From positions 1 through 31,049 of IMG/VR virus record IMGVR_UViG_3300030419_003193: 31,049 bases of DNA. One strand, 5' to 3'. The notes beneath the pieces are model-generated. The model ran no database searches. It saw only the letters and a program-made list of their open reading frames with translations, and was not told where the DNA came from. The DNA is from a virus. The number at the start of each line of letters is the position of its first letter. Within the stretch, counting starts at the first letter, position 1. Shown piece by piece: positions 15,201-23,169 of the stretch. The position numbers and the translations under genes are program-made.

Positions 15201-17228
15201 CTAGGAATTGTCGAAATAGTACTCCACGAAAACTCCTATGATTTTCTTTTTGTATGCATTTATTGGCATTTCTGAGGCTGAGATGTTTTCAGAAGCAAGT
15301 CTATCACTAAACGCTTTGGGGGTTCTTTTTGTTGAGGATAATGCCTTTAATATAGACTTTTCGTCTGTAATGCTCATGGGGTCGAGATTGGATAGAACTT
15401 GAATTTTGAGGCTTTCAAGATTGCAAACTTCGGACTTCGTTAGTTGTCTTAGGTTTTTCTTGTTGTTGGCTCCTAGAAAGGCTTTGTTAAGAGTATCTGA
15501 AACGCTCTCAAAAGAATCATTCGCCCAAACAATTAGGTCTGCAAGCCCCGGTACAGACTTGGGTGTCTCAACCCTTTTCTTTCTTGGGCCTTCGTCGGGA
15601 GTAAAAGGTGGACGACCGTTATCCTTGATTTCCTTTTGTTTTTGATTGGGCTGTGTTTCCTTTTTCTTTTCGTTGATATCAGACTGCTTGTCTATCTTCT
15701 CTAGCTCCTGTTTGTGGTTAGCATTATGAAAGGGGCTGGCTTTGTCTGGATAATCATCATTTTTGCGTACTTTTTGCTCTCTCTTTAGACGCATCTTCTC
15801 TACGTCTGGAACTTCTTTAAATCTCTCTAGTACAGTTTCGTGACTGATAATGTCCCTGTCCGCCAGTTGTATTAATAGATTTTTCTCACTTGATTCGTCA
15901 GATAAGCTCATTTGGTCGTATGTTATGTGAGGAGCTTTTCTGAAGCCCATAGCCTTCCTGATAAACTCAACTTCGGCTTCCCAAAATTTAGTGAGTTGAT
16001 CTCTTCCATACTGGAGTCTTTCAACCAAGGTTTTAAGGGAAATAAAGTTATTTGTAAAACCTCCGCCGTTGTTAGCCATACCTGTTAATGTCGGCGGAAC
16101 GCCCAATCCTGCGTATATACTGTTAAGTACTGATTGGTATTTTTCAGACCCTAAAAATTTATAAACCTGACTGTTAGATTCCGTATAGGACAGTTCTGGA
16201 CCCCAAACGAGTTCCATTGTGCCCCCTCCAACATTACTGGCTAGTATATTTCTTAGCTTGTTTATCGCTGACTTATTTGGAAGAATTTTATGATCTAAGT
16301 TGCCGAGTGTCCACAGTCTTATATTTGAGATGGCTCCGTCTAGAGCGGACAGGTCGGCCAGCCTCATTTTTTCCAGCATAATAATGTCATCAAGGATGGC
16401 ATAAGTTAGTGGATGTGCCCATTGCTGCCAATCATCTTTTTTGTAATAAAAAGCACTGAGTCTTTCTTCTTCTAGCTGTATCTTCTTCTTACCCTGTTTT
16501 ATTGCGTTCTTAACATTTGTAGGCAGGGTTTCTAGAATTTTAGGAGGAACACCTCCGTCTTTGAAGTTGTCAAAAAACGTATTGGCTGTGAGTTCGTAAT
16601 TTTTGACACCCAAAAATAGGTTTATATTTCCATCTTTGATGTCTATGTTCATTGGGTTTAGGAAGTTATATCTCCAAGGGACGGTGTTGTCTTGTATCTT
16701 GGGAACTTCTAGGGTTATGTCTTTAGCTAAAGACCTAATATACTTCTTGATTTCTGGAGTTACATTGGCATAGCTCTTGTATACAAAAACTTGGCCAGTT
16801 CTATAAAGCTGATTAAGAAATCTTTCAGATCTTTCTTTTCCGTTGCATTTTTTAAACCATTGTTGATAGAACTTTTCTACGCTTTTGTTCTCGTGAACTA
16901 TGTTTATCCCTTGACAGCCAAAATCACCCATTAAATCAATAACATTTCTCACAATACCCACTTTATCATATGCGTCCATGCACATCTTGATAATTCGCTT
17001 GGCACGCCTAGGAACCTGTTCTTCCGGACGGAAAGCGTAATAGTCATGGCTTGTAAAACTAGGTCTCACAGACCTGTTTGGCTCAATATCTAAATATTCT
17101 CTATGATAGGCCTTCGTTACGCCATCGTAAGCCTGTTGAGATTCGGAGAATTCTTCAAACGCCTTGGACTTTCCTGCGGAGTCAGATTCGTTCCAAGTTA
17201 TTAGATGATCTTTGTTTTCGTCAGCCAT
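15201..17228 (-). CDS. Portal protein
   Basis: This 675-aa protein lies between the large terminase and the protease. Features of portal proteins: an N-terminal region with RIIKMCMDAYDKVGIVRNVIDLM, the clip/stem stretch 'LTYAILDDIIMLEKMRLADLSALDGAI', 'KFLGSEKYQSVLNSIYAGLGVPPTLTGM' with the usual GxP start, and 'GGGFTNNFISLKTLVERLQYGRDQLTKFWEAEVEFI'. The C-terminus (about 490-570) is highly charged and low complexity (KKKETQPNQKQKEIKDNGR), then a compact end domain. It forms the dodecameric DNA channel at one capsid vertex (family knowledge). The start has AGGAATC and a late-type motif about 50 bases upstream. Confidence 0.9.
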   Translation of the reverse strand: MADENKDHLITWNESDSAGKSKAFEEFSESQQAYDGVTKAYHREYLDIEPNRSVRPSFTSHDYYAFRPEEQVPRRAKRIIKMCMDAYDKVGIVRNVIDLMGDFGCQGINIVHENKSVEKFYQQWFKKCNGKERSERFLNQLYRTGQVFVYKSYANVTPEIKKYIRSLAKDITLEVPKIQDNTVPWRYNFLNPMNIDIKDGNINLFLGVKNYELTANTFFDNFKDGGVPPKILETLPTNVKNAIKQGKKKIQLEEERLSAFYYKKDDWQQWAHPLTYAILDDIIMLEKMRLADLSALDGAISNIRLWTLGNLDHKILPNKSAINKLRNILASNVGGGTMELVWGPELSYTESNSQVYKFLGSEKYQSVLNSIYAGLGVPPTLTGMANNGGGFTNNFISLKTLVERLQYGRDQLTKFWEAEVEFIRKAMGFRKAPHITYDQMSLSDESSEKNLLIQLADRDIISHETVLERFKEVPDVEKMRLKREQKVRKNDDYPDKASPFHNANHKQELEKIDKQSDINEKKKETQPNQKQKEIKDNGRPPFTPDEGPRKKRVETPKSVPGLADLIVWANDSFESVSDTLNKAFLGANNKKNLRQLTKSEVCNLESLKIQVLSNLDPMSITDEKSILKALSSTKRTPKAFSDRLASENISASEMPINAYKKKIIGVFVEYYFDNS

Positions 17229-17277
17229 TTTGATTCCTATAAAATTAATTGAAATGCATTGTGAATGTTACTAATAG

Positions 17278-17286
17278 TTTATACAC
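17278..17286 (-). promoter_or_regulatory. Candidate late promoter (GTGTATAAA) upstream of the portal gene
   Basis: GTGTATAAA on the minus strand lies 15 bases after the terminase stop and about 50 bases before the portal ATG. It is the only gap above 30 bases in this part of the block. No -35 hexamer is visible. Confidence 0.5.
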
Positions 17287-17300
17287 AATAATTCTAGTTT

Positions 17301-19286
17301 TTAATAAATATCCTTCATAGAGTCTGTAAACCAGTTTGGACCGGAATACATATCACCCTTTTTTTCTGTTTTTTCCATTGTTGCGAAGCCACCGTAGAAG
17401 TTGTATATTGTAGCTTCTGGTAATCTTGCTAGAGTTCTAGCAGCCATGTTTGCCATAATAAGTGCGGAGTAACGGTCCTTTCTTTGTTTACCCTTTTTCC
17501 CAGTCCCAATGACAGTTTCTGGTGTATCCCATTTGTCTCGACCGCTGGCTGTCTGTGTTATCTGTATCATTGTTAACTCATCTTTAAGGTCTTCAATTTC
17601 TAAAACACATTGCTCTAATGTGTCAAAGACTCTACCTTTTAATCCGTCTTCCGCGTTTGACAATCCAAGGGTTATGGCATCAAACCTAGGAAACAGTATA
17701 GCCTTATCTTCGAAGTCTTTTCTTAATCCGTGGTTGGCTTCTGAAAGCCAGTCATACTTAGCGAACTGACACATTTCAAGTATGTGTAGACCCCTGTTAT
17801 CATCCGTGTCCTTAGCCTTGTCCTCGTCTATAACGGGCCATATGGCCACTTCTCCGTCTTCCAGCTTATCTGAGTCGTGTAAAGACTCCATAACTGCTAT
17901 ACCGCCCCCTTGTGCGTCCATGGCGATATGTATACAGGGATAGATCTTCATTAAGTCTCTTATTTTTCTAGCACAGTAGGCGTAGAAATCGCTTTCTGAA
18001 GAAAAGCCACTTTTAACCTTCTGTTTGTGTTCCGACCTGTTGGTTGTCCAGCAGTGAACTATTCTTCTGTGGTCGTGATTTACTTCTAATACAACAATGC
18101 TAAAATTATCAACCTCGGAGGCTGGGTCAACACCAAAAATATACTTCTTATTGGGATCTCCTCTCAGGCTGGCCTCAAAGACTATATCTTCACCCTTGCT
18201 ATCTTTGATAACTTTTGAATCATTTGAGCCATCGTTCGCTACGCACCCCTCTATGAGAGTACGCTTGAAAAACCCCTGAGAATCGCGGGTAAAACACGCA
18301 CCAAACTCCATCTGATAAATACCGGCATGTACCGTTGCTTTTGACCTAGCGACCTGTGAGGCGTCCATAAAGCCCTCTGGCAGAAGTTCGTAAGGAACTC
18401 TAATAATTGAGTAATCTCGCCAGTTGAAGTCTTTTGGTGCGTCTTCGCCAAAGATCTCCCTAAGCTTGTTTGGTCTTCCTTGACTTCTTATTATAGACTT
18501 CCACTTTTTCCAGTACTCTGCAAAGTGGTTAAAGTCATAATAGGCGGTACCGGAAAGGATGATTTGGTTGTTCTTTCTTTCTAGGATAGCGTCTGTCTCT
18601 TGTTCTATTTCTATTCCTAGTTCTATAGCTTTCTTGCGTGCTGCTATTTTTTTTACATTTTCTATGGGGTCTGAGCTAACGGCGGCAAAACCAGCAACAA
18701 CAGTTTCGAAGATGTCTCTAGGTATTGATGCAAACTCGTCGCTTATAATATCGTTTGCACGCTGACCACGAATTTTTTGCCCATCACCAAGTGGCAAACA
18801 AGTTACTCGGGAGCTATTGATACGCATGACACACCTGTCTACATCTCTTCTTGGCCCACTGTTAGAGTCGCACATGCTTCTCAAAATAGGTGCGTTATTC
18901 CAAATAGTCTCCATATACTCAAATAGAACTTTAGACTGCCTAAAAGCGGCACCGACTACTACAACTTTTCTTTCCGGTAAAAGTAAAGCTCTAATCATGG
19001 AATAGAGTGAAAGTATAAAAGACTTACCGAAACCACGGCTAGCTATTAACATTGGAAATCTTCTATTCCACATCTCGCATAAGAAGAGGGCTTGAGACGG
19101 CAATATATTTATATTAAAAACCTGCTTGCATAAAAAAGAGAAGTACTCAGGTCTAGTCATTAACCAAAGCATTTTGTAGTGGTAATCATCATCGTTGAAG
19201 TTAACGAAGGAAAATGGGTTAAAAAGACTGCTATTGTCTATATCTAGATTCAACCAAGCTTCGTCTATGTTTTTTAAGTTATTCAT
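17301..19286 (-). CDS. terL: Terminase large subunit
   Basis: The protein is 661 aa from ATG 19286. The ATPase part has Walker A ASRGFGKS (82-89), 'KVVVVGAAFRQSKVLFEYME' after it, and Walker B IISDE (180-184) followed by an aromatic-free arginine loop. The nuclease part has GVDPAS with D387 and IAMDAQGGG with D457, the metal-binding acids of the RNase H-like domain. It cuts concatemers and pumps DNA through the portal. The start chosen is ATG at 19286, which overlaps the previous stop (ATGAATAA), suggesting coupled translation. A longer reading would need a TTG at 19325 inside the previous gene and has no ribosome site. Confidence 0.93.
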   Translation of the reverse strand: MNNLKNIDEAWLNLDIDNSSLFNPFSFVNFNDDDYHYKMLWLMTRPEYFSFLCKQVFNINILPSQALFLCEMWNRRFPMLIASRGFGKSFILSLYSMIRALLLPERKVVVVGAAFRQSKVLFEYMETIWNNAPILRSMCDSNSGPRRDVDRCVMRINSSRVTCLPLGDGQKIRGQRANDIISDEFASIPRDIFETVVAGFAAVSSDPIENVKKIAARKKAIELGIEIEQETDAILERKNNQIILSGTAYYDFNHFAEYWKKWKSIIRSQGRPNKLREIFGEDAPKDFNWRDYSIIRVPYELLPEGFMDASQVARSKATVHAGIYQMEFGACFTRDSQGFFKRTLIEGCVANDGSNDSKVIKDSKGEDIVFEASLRGDPNKKYIFGVDPASEVDNFSIVVLEVNHDHRRIVHCWTTNRSEHKQKVKSGFSSESDFYAYCARKIRDLMKIYPCIHIAMDAQGGGIAVMESLHDSDKLEDGEVAIWPVIDEDKAKDTDDNRGLHILEMCQFAKYDWLSEANHGLRKDFEDKAILFPRFDAITLGLSNAEDGLKGRVFDTLEQCVLEIEDLKDELTMIQITQTASGRDKWDTPETVIGTGKKGKQRKDRYSALIMANMAARTLARLPEATIYNFYGGFATMEKTEKKGDMYSGPNWFTDSMKDIY

Positions 19287-19734
19287 ATTTTGTTTTAAAT
19301 AGGTGATCCGTCCAAAGAAAGACAACGCCGAAATTTTTTGCGGGTCTTTTGTGATGGTCTAAATGGTGTTTCTGTGCTCTTTTGTAATAATTAGTCTTTG
19401 TTATCCAGTGGTCTTCAAGGCCGTGTATTGCTCTGTGTACATGTGTCCAAGTATAAGAATGAAAATAAAAAATTAACAGTAAGCATAACATCGAGACTAA
19501 CCCATATCCAAAATAAGCAAAAGTTAAGAGCGGAGAGCCTACTATCAGATGCATATAAAATGGCAGATCTACGTTTAAATCGTTTCTGTTGTTTTTATGG
19601 TGCTCAATTGCGTGATGTCTCCATATCCATTCGGGAAGGAGTGTTCTTTTATGCATTGTGTATTTGTGTATAAAATACTCGCTAAAAGCCATTACAAGAT
19701 ACCAAACAGTTAACCAAATCAAAACCTCATACAT
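19279..19734 (-). CDS. Fatty-acid-hydroxylase / sterol-desaturase-like membrane protein
   Basis: The protein is 151 aa with His clusters typical of di-iron membrane hydroxylases: HKYTMH (23-28), HHAIEHH (40-46), HVHRAIH (98-104) and HHLDHH (123-128). Membrane segments run over about 3-22 and 60-92. The family (PF04116-like) uses two irons held by these His to hydroxylate or desaturate lipids or carotenoids. All expected His boxes are present in a short protein, so it may be active. It lies between ClpP-like and terL, has an AGGGG site, and its stop overlaps the terL start by eight bases. Substrate unknown; a lipid-changing auxiliary metabolic role is inference. Confidence 0.8.
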   Translation of the reverse strand: MYEVLIWLTVWYLVMAFSEYFIHKYTMHKRTLLPEWIWRHHAIEHHKNNRNDLNVDLPFYMHLIVGSPLLTFAYFGYGLVSMLCLLLIFYFHSYTWTHVHRAIHGLEDHWITKTNYYKRAQKHHLDHHKRPAKNFGVVFLWTDHLFKTKYE

Positions 19735-19743
19735 GTTACCCCT

Positions 19744-20394
19744 TTATTTTAAGCTGTCTATTGAACTACATTTCCTAGTGTTCAGAACTAAATCTGCGAA
19801 GCCGTAATAAACAGCTTCGTTAGCATCTAGGTACCAGTCCCCATCCTTAAGTTTTCTTTTGAGATAGTTTTTAACTTTGTCAAAATCTGGTTCGTTATAA
19901 CTCTCCTTAAAGTACTTTCCTTTTACGCATTCTTCTGCGTATATGTCAAGCATTGTCTCTGTCATCTTCTTTTCAAACGCGGCCCCTTTTTGAACATCTA
20001 GATAATTTCCAGAATACCCGCTAGACCCAAAGTGAGCCATAAAGTAGGCGTTTGGCATCATAACTCTTTTGTCTGCCGCCTGAAGTATAACGCTGCTCAT
20101 TGATTCGGCTTGTCCGTAAGCTATGACCGTAACATAAGATCTGCACAGGACTATTGAATCAAATATCGTCATTCCGTCGTTCCAGCTTCCGCCAACGCTG
20201 TGCATGTGGATAATTATGGGGTCGTGCGAAATGTTATCTAGCGTTCTGATGTTCTTGTAAAATGTGGCAGCCATCTTATAGTCTACGCCGGGATCGTCGT
20301 CGGTGTTAGCTATGTAGCCATGTAAGAAAATCTCCCTATTCTTCAGATCAATTCCGTGAGTTTGAATGTCAGATACAGCATCCGAGTTCAACAT
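19744..20394 (-). CDS. ClpP-like serine protease
   Basis: The protein is 216 aa from ATG 20394, which has AGGGGG five bases upstream; an earlier GTG at 20400 is less likely. ClpP-family features: 'IIIHMHSVGGSWNDGMTIFDSI' (the GG loop), 'IAYGQAESMSSVILQAAD' with catalytic S98, 'AYFMAHFGSSGYSG' with H121, and 'DANEAVYYGFADLVL' near the end, where ClpP has EAVEYGLVD. The Ser-His pair fits an active enzyme; the Asp is not assigned with certainty. Phage ClpP-like proteases often work in head maturation. Here a separate prohead protease exists, so its job may be different (inference). It belongs to the tight operon with the nucleases upstream. Confidence 0.85.
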   Translation of the reverse strand: MLNSDAVSDIQTHGIDLKNREIFLHGYIANTDDDPGVDYKMAATFYKNIRTLDNISHDPIIIHMHSVGGSWNDGMTIFDSIVLCRSYVTVIAYGQAESMSSVILQAADKRVMMPNAYFMAHFGSSGYSGNYLDVQKGAAFEKKMTETMLDIYAEECVKGKYFKESYNEPDFDKVKNYLKRKLKDGDWYLDANEAVYYGFADLVLNTRKCSSIDSLK

Positions 20395-20404
20395 ACACAC
20401 CCCC

Positions 20405-20896
20405 TTATTGAAAAATTTCGTTTACTCTTTTTATTATACTTAAAACTGCCCACTTAGCATTTTTCTTAGAATCGCAGAACATTACGTGAACATCGTGATG
20501 CATCTGATATTCCATTATTCTTCTTAGCATAAACTTATTGGTTACTTTTAATTTTCCCCAGTCTTCTTCTGGGATACTGGAGCCTTCTGGAAAATTCATG
20601 AGGTCTGATAATGAAAATTCAAGTATAATAAACTTATAAGGGAATTCCTTCATTCTTTCTAGTTCTTTGGTGAATCTTACTGTATCGTGACCGACATTGT
20701 TAGCAAATTCTACAACGCTCGCTTTTCTCTCGATACAAAGCTTATCCTCAAGACCTTCTATACTATAATCACCTGTATCTAACTTTCTAGTAACCATACC
20801 TTTACACGTATGGTATCTAGAGGAGCTAGGCTCAAATGTATAGCCTTCCTGTTCTCTAGAGTCTTTTATTATTGTAAAGGGTTTTGATTTAGCCAC
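20405..20896 (-). CDS. ERCC4-type (XPF/Mus81-like) nuclease
   Basis: The protein is 163 aa. The core of the ERCC4 nuclease fold is visible: IIKDSREQEG (9-18, with D12, R14 and E15), LDTGDYSIEG (39-48), and CIERKASVVEFANNV (54-68), which holds the E-R-K of the GDxnERKxxxD signature. The mixed alpha/beta rest (KFIILEFSLSDLM, FMLRRIMEYQMHHDVHVMF) fits a stand-alone domain. It acts on branched or flap DNA in the family. The start is GTG at 20896, overlapping the HNH stop (GTGGCTAA), so translation is probably coupled. It may resolve replication concatemers before packaging (inference). Confidence 0.8.
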   Translation of the reverse strand: MAKSKPFTIIKDSREQEGYTFEPSSSRYHTCKGMVTRKLDTGDYSIEGLEDKLCIERKASVVEFANNVGHDTVRFTKELERMKEFPYKFIILEFSLSDLMNFPEGSSIPEEDWGKLKVTNKFMLRRIMEYQMHHDVHVMFCDSKKNAKWAVLSIIKRVNEIFQ

Positions 20897-21155
20897 TGTT
20901 CTTTCTCGCTATTTCTGAAAATAAGGATTCGTAAAAATGTTCGTTCCTGTTTACTTCTTTGTGACACCTTGCACATAATGTGATACCGTTCTCTATCTCA
21001 AATCTTAGTGTGGATGCGGAAGACCATTTTCTAATATGATGTACTTGTAAAAACTTCGTGTGCTTACAGTTAGGCATCTGGCACTTATGCTTATCTCTCG
21101 ATAAAACAAGCCTTCTCCATTCTTTGTAAACCGGGTCGTCGTAGTTTCTTCTCAT
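20889..21155 (-). CDS. HNH endonuclease
   Basis: The protein is 88 aa. HNH motif: C25 and C30 (CQMPNC), HHI at 39-41, N56 and LCARCH (60-65). The four Cys give a treble-clef zinc site. Small HNH proteins near the packaging genes of HK97-like phages help the terminase nick DNA (family knowledge); here it lies a few genes from terL in the same operon. The start overlaps the previous stop by ATGA. The rest of the protein is basic, fitting DNA binding. Confidence 0.85.
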   Translation of the reverse strand: MRRNYDDPVYKEWRRLVLSRDKHKCQMPNCKHTKFLQVHHIRKWSSASTLRFEIENGITLCARCHKEVNRNEHFYESLFSEIARKNSG

Positions 21156-21403
21156 CCGGGTATCTTAATCTTTCTTATTGTTATATCATATAGTATGTCT
21201 TTGGCTAAGGAGCTTGTTTCTGGTGAATGATCCTGCTTTAATATTATTTCTACAAGCTTATATGTTGCTAGGTGACAGGCTTCATCCGGATCTCTGGCTT
21301 CGATAAAAATTGTCGGGTAAGTATTGGAATATTCTCCTAAGTTAAACCTCTTTAGTCTTGACATAACTAAAGATAGGTCCATATAAATCTTGTAAATTTT
21401 CAT
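21152..21403 (-). CDS. Hypothetical protein, 83 aa
   Basis: I do not recognise this family. The protein is alpha/beta in appearance (MKIYKIYMDLSLVMSRLKRF, then PTIFIEARDPDEACHLATYKLVEIIL), with no Cys pairs and one Cys only. Its stop overlaps the HNH start (ATGA), so it is translated with the nuclease genes. The Shine-Dalgarno is weak. It may be an accessory of the neighbouring nucleases; the order gmd, this gene, HNH, ERCC4 is all there is to go on. Confidence 0.6.
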   Translation of the reverse strand: MKIYKIYMDLSLVMSRLKRFNLGEYSNTYPTIFIEARDPDEACHLATYKLVEIILKQDHSPETSSLAKDILYDITIRKIKIPG

Positions 21404-21427
21404 CTGTTAGTTTTCTGGTTGATCCAG

Positions 21428-22420
21428 CTAAACCACTCTGTCATGGTCTACCATCATTTTAACTAGGTCTTCAAATGAGTGTCTTGGTGTCCATCCAAGT
21501 TTTTCAACAGCCTTGTCATTAAGACCTCTTAAATAATCCACTTCTGCTGGCCTATAGAATTCTGGATCAATAACCACATAATCACTCCAGTCTTCAATAT
21601 CCACATGTTTAAACGCTACGTCTAAGAACTCACGAATCGTATGAGTTTCTCCGGTGCAGATGACATAATCTTCTGGGCTATCCTGCTGTAGCATCATCCA
21701 CATCGCTTCCACGTAATCTCCCGCGTACCCCCAATCTCGGAATGCTTCCAAGTTGCCTAGACGTAGCTTTGGAAACTCTGGATCTCGTTCGCATTTCACG
21801 AAGTCTCCAATCCATTTTGTAATCTTTCTTGTGACAAATGTTTCACCTCTTCGCGGCCCTTCGTGATTGAATAAAATGCCAGCACTCGCGTGGAGGTCAT
21901 ATGCTTCACGAAAAAGTCTCGTCATATGGTGTGCGGCACATTTTGCTATAGCATAAGGACTCTGAGGTAAAAACTTTGTATCTTCGTTTTGAAATTTATT
22001 TTGGTCTCTATCTGTATCGTAATTCTTTCCATACATTTCGCTGGAACTTGCTTGGTAGAATCTGGCTTCTGACAATTTTAGATCTACCACCGCCTGTAGG
22101 ATATTTAAACAGCCCTTGCCTGTTATGTCCCAAGTCAGTCCGGGTTGCTTAAAAGACACTGCTACATGACTTTGTGCGGCTAAATTATAGATTTCATCTA
22201 CATCATCGTGTTCTTTTAGAATATTTATGACACTATGAGCATCGGTAATGTCGCCTTGAGCGAGATTAAAACTAGGATTTCCAAGAATATGTTTGATTCT
22301 TTCTGTGTTGTCTGTGCTGGCTCTTCTGCAAACACCCACTACTTCGTAGCCCTTGCCTAGTAATAGATCCGATAGGTGACTTCCGTCCTGACCTGTAACG
22401 CCAAAAATAATAGCTTTCAT
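21428..22420 (-). CDS. gmd: GDP-mannose 4,6-dehydratase
   Basis: The protein is 330 aa, close to family length (about 340-370). NADP-binding GVTGQDGSHL (7-16), SSSEMYG (125-131) with the Ser-Glu pair, and SPYAIAK (154-160) with Y156 and K160 are the Rossmann and catalytic motifs of short-chain-dehydrogenase-type Gmd. 'FNHEGPRRGETFVTRKI' is the nucleotide-sugar box. It turns GDP-mannose into GDP-4-keto-6-deoxymannose, the first step to GDP-fucose, GDP-rhamnose or GDP-perosamine. Its start overlaps the GT6 stop (ATGA). No fucose synthase (fcl) is seen, so the host must supply the next step or the keto sugar is used directly. Confidence 0.93.
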   Translation of the reverse strand: MKAIIFGVTGQDGSHLSDLLLGKGYEVVGVCRRASTDNTERIKHILGNPSFNLAQGDITDAHSVINILKEHDDVDEIYNLAAQSHVAVSFKQPGLTWDITGKGCLNILQAVVDLKLSEARFYQASSSEMYGKNYDTDRDQNKFQNEDTKFLPQSPYAIAKCAAHHMTRLFREAYDLHASAGILFNHEGPRRGETFVTRKITKWIGDFVKCERDPEFPKLRLGNLEAFRDWGYAGDYVEAMWMMLQQDSPEDYVICTGETHTIREFLDVAFKHVDIEDWSDYVVIDPEFYRPAEVDYLRGLNDKAVEKLGWTPRHSFEDLVKMMVDHDRVV

Positions 22421-23169
22421 ATTTGTTCCTCTATGTATTTCCCATTTAAAATGTTAAAAATTGAATCTTTGTTTTTTCTTATTAGTTCTTCTATCTCTAT
22501 GAACTTCACGTTCGGGTCTCTAAATATCTTGAGTCCGCCCTTGTGACTTATCTCGAATTGAAACTCTTTAGTCGAAATAATTTTCACTTCAAACTTGTTA
22601 AAGTAATAATTAATGTAACTTTCATCATTTACGGGTGCTTCGTATCCTAATGAGTGATCTAGATCCTGTCTTGCTTTTAGTTCTATACACATCTTTTTAA
22701 CAAGATCATATCGCCCCCCAAAAAATGCACCTAAGTAATAAGAGTACTTCTTACCTTCTTCATATGGAAGAAAACAGTTCGACTCTTCATTTTTCTCTAA
22801 AGGCATGTAATGAAATCCGGCATTTTGATACATAAAATGCTGACCCCCTACTAGGTCTCCAATAAACCAGTCACCAAACTTACGATTTACATTCGTATCT
22901 GCGTCAAAGTAGTATATATAATCGTGCTCTGGGATGGATAACATTGAGGTGAACTTGGAATTAGTTGCATCTGCCCAGTTATCGTGAGCCGCTTTGACCC
23001 AAACATAATCAGTATATTCTGGAAGAAAAGGTTTAGGATCTCTATCTGTGAAGAGGTAAAACCTATATAAGTTGTCTCCTGTATAAAAGTGAAAAAACCT
23101 GTTAATGAATCTAATAGCTAAAGTAAAATAAGCATTAGTCCCTATTAAACATATTGCAATACTTTTCAT
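22417..23169 (-). CDS. GT6-family glycosyltransferase (ABO-like)
   Basis: The protein is 250 aa. The match to GT6 (blood-group A/B and alpha-1,3-galactosyltransferase family) is by motif: IYYFDADTN (85-93), with DAD at 89-91 as the metal-binding DxD; YYLGAFFGG (144-152), against the family YYLGGFFGG; and NDESYINYYF (181-190), against HDESHLNKYF. 'PYEEGKKY' matches the family's IPKDEGDFY-like stretch. GT6 enzymes add Gal or GalNAc in alpha-1,3 linkage to a sugar acceptor. Most bacterial GT6 proteins have NxN in place of DxD, so DxD here is closer to the vertebrate and some phage members (from memory). The start overlaps the previous stop by one base (TAATG). Confidence 0.85.
   Translation of the reverse strand: MKSIAICLIGTNAYFTLAIRFINRFFHFYTGDNLYRFYLFTDRDPKPFLPEYTDYVWVKAAHDNWADATNSKFTSMLSIPEHDYIYYFDADTNVNRKFGDWFIGDLVGGQHFMYQNAGFHYMPLEKNEESNCFLPYEEGKKYSYYLGAFFGGRYDLVKKMCIELKARQDLDHSLGYEAPVNDESYINYYFNKFEVKIISTKEFQFEISHKGGLKIFRDPNVKFIEIEELIRKNKDSIFNILNGKYIEEQI

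Noticed and set aside
19287-19325. Longer start (TTG) for the large terminase
   Set aside because: TTG without a ribosome site inside the previous gene; the ATGAATAA overlap is a better start.
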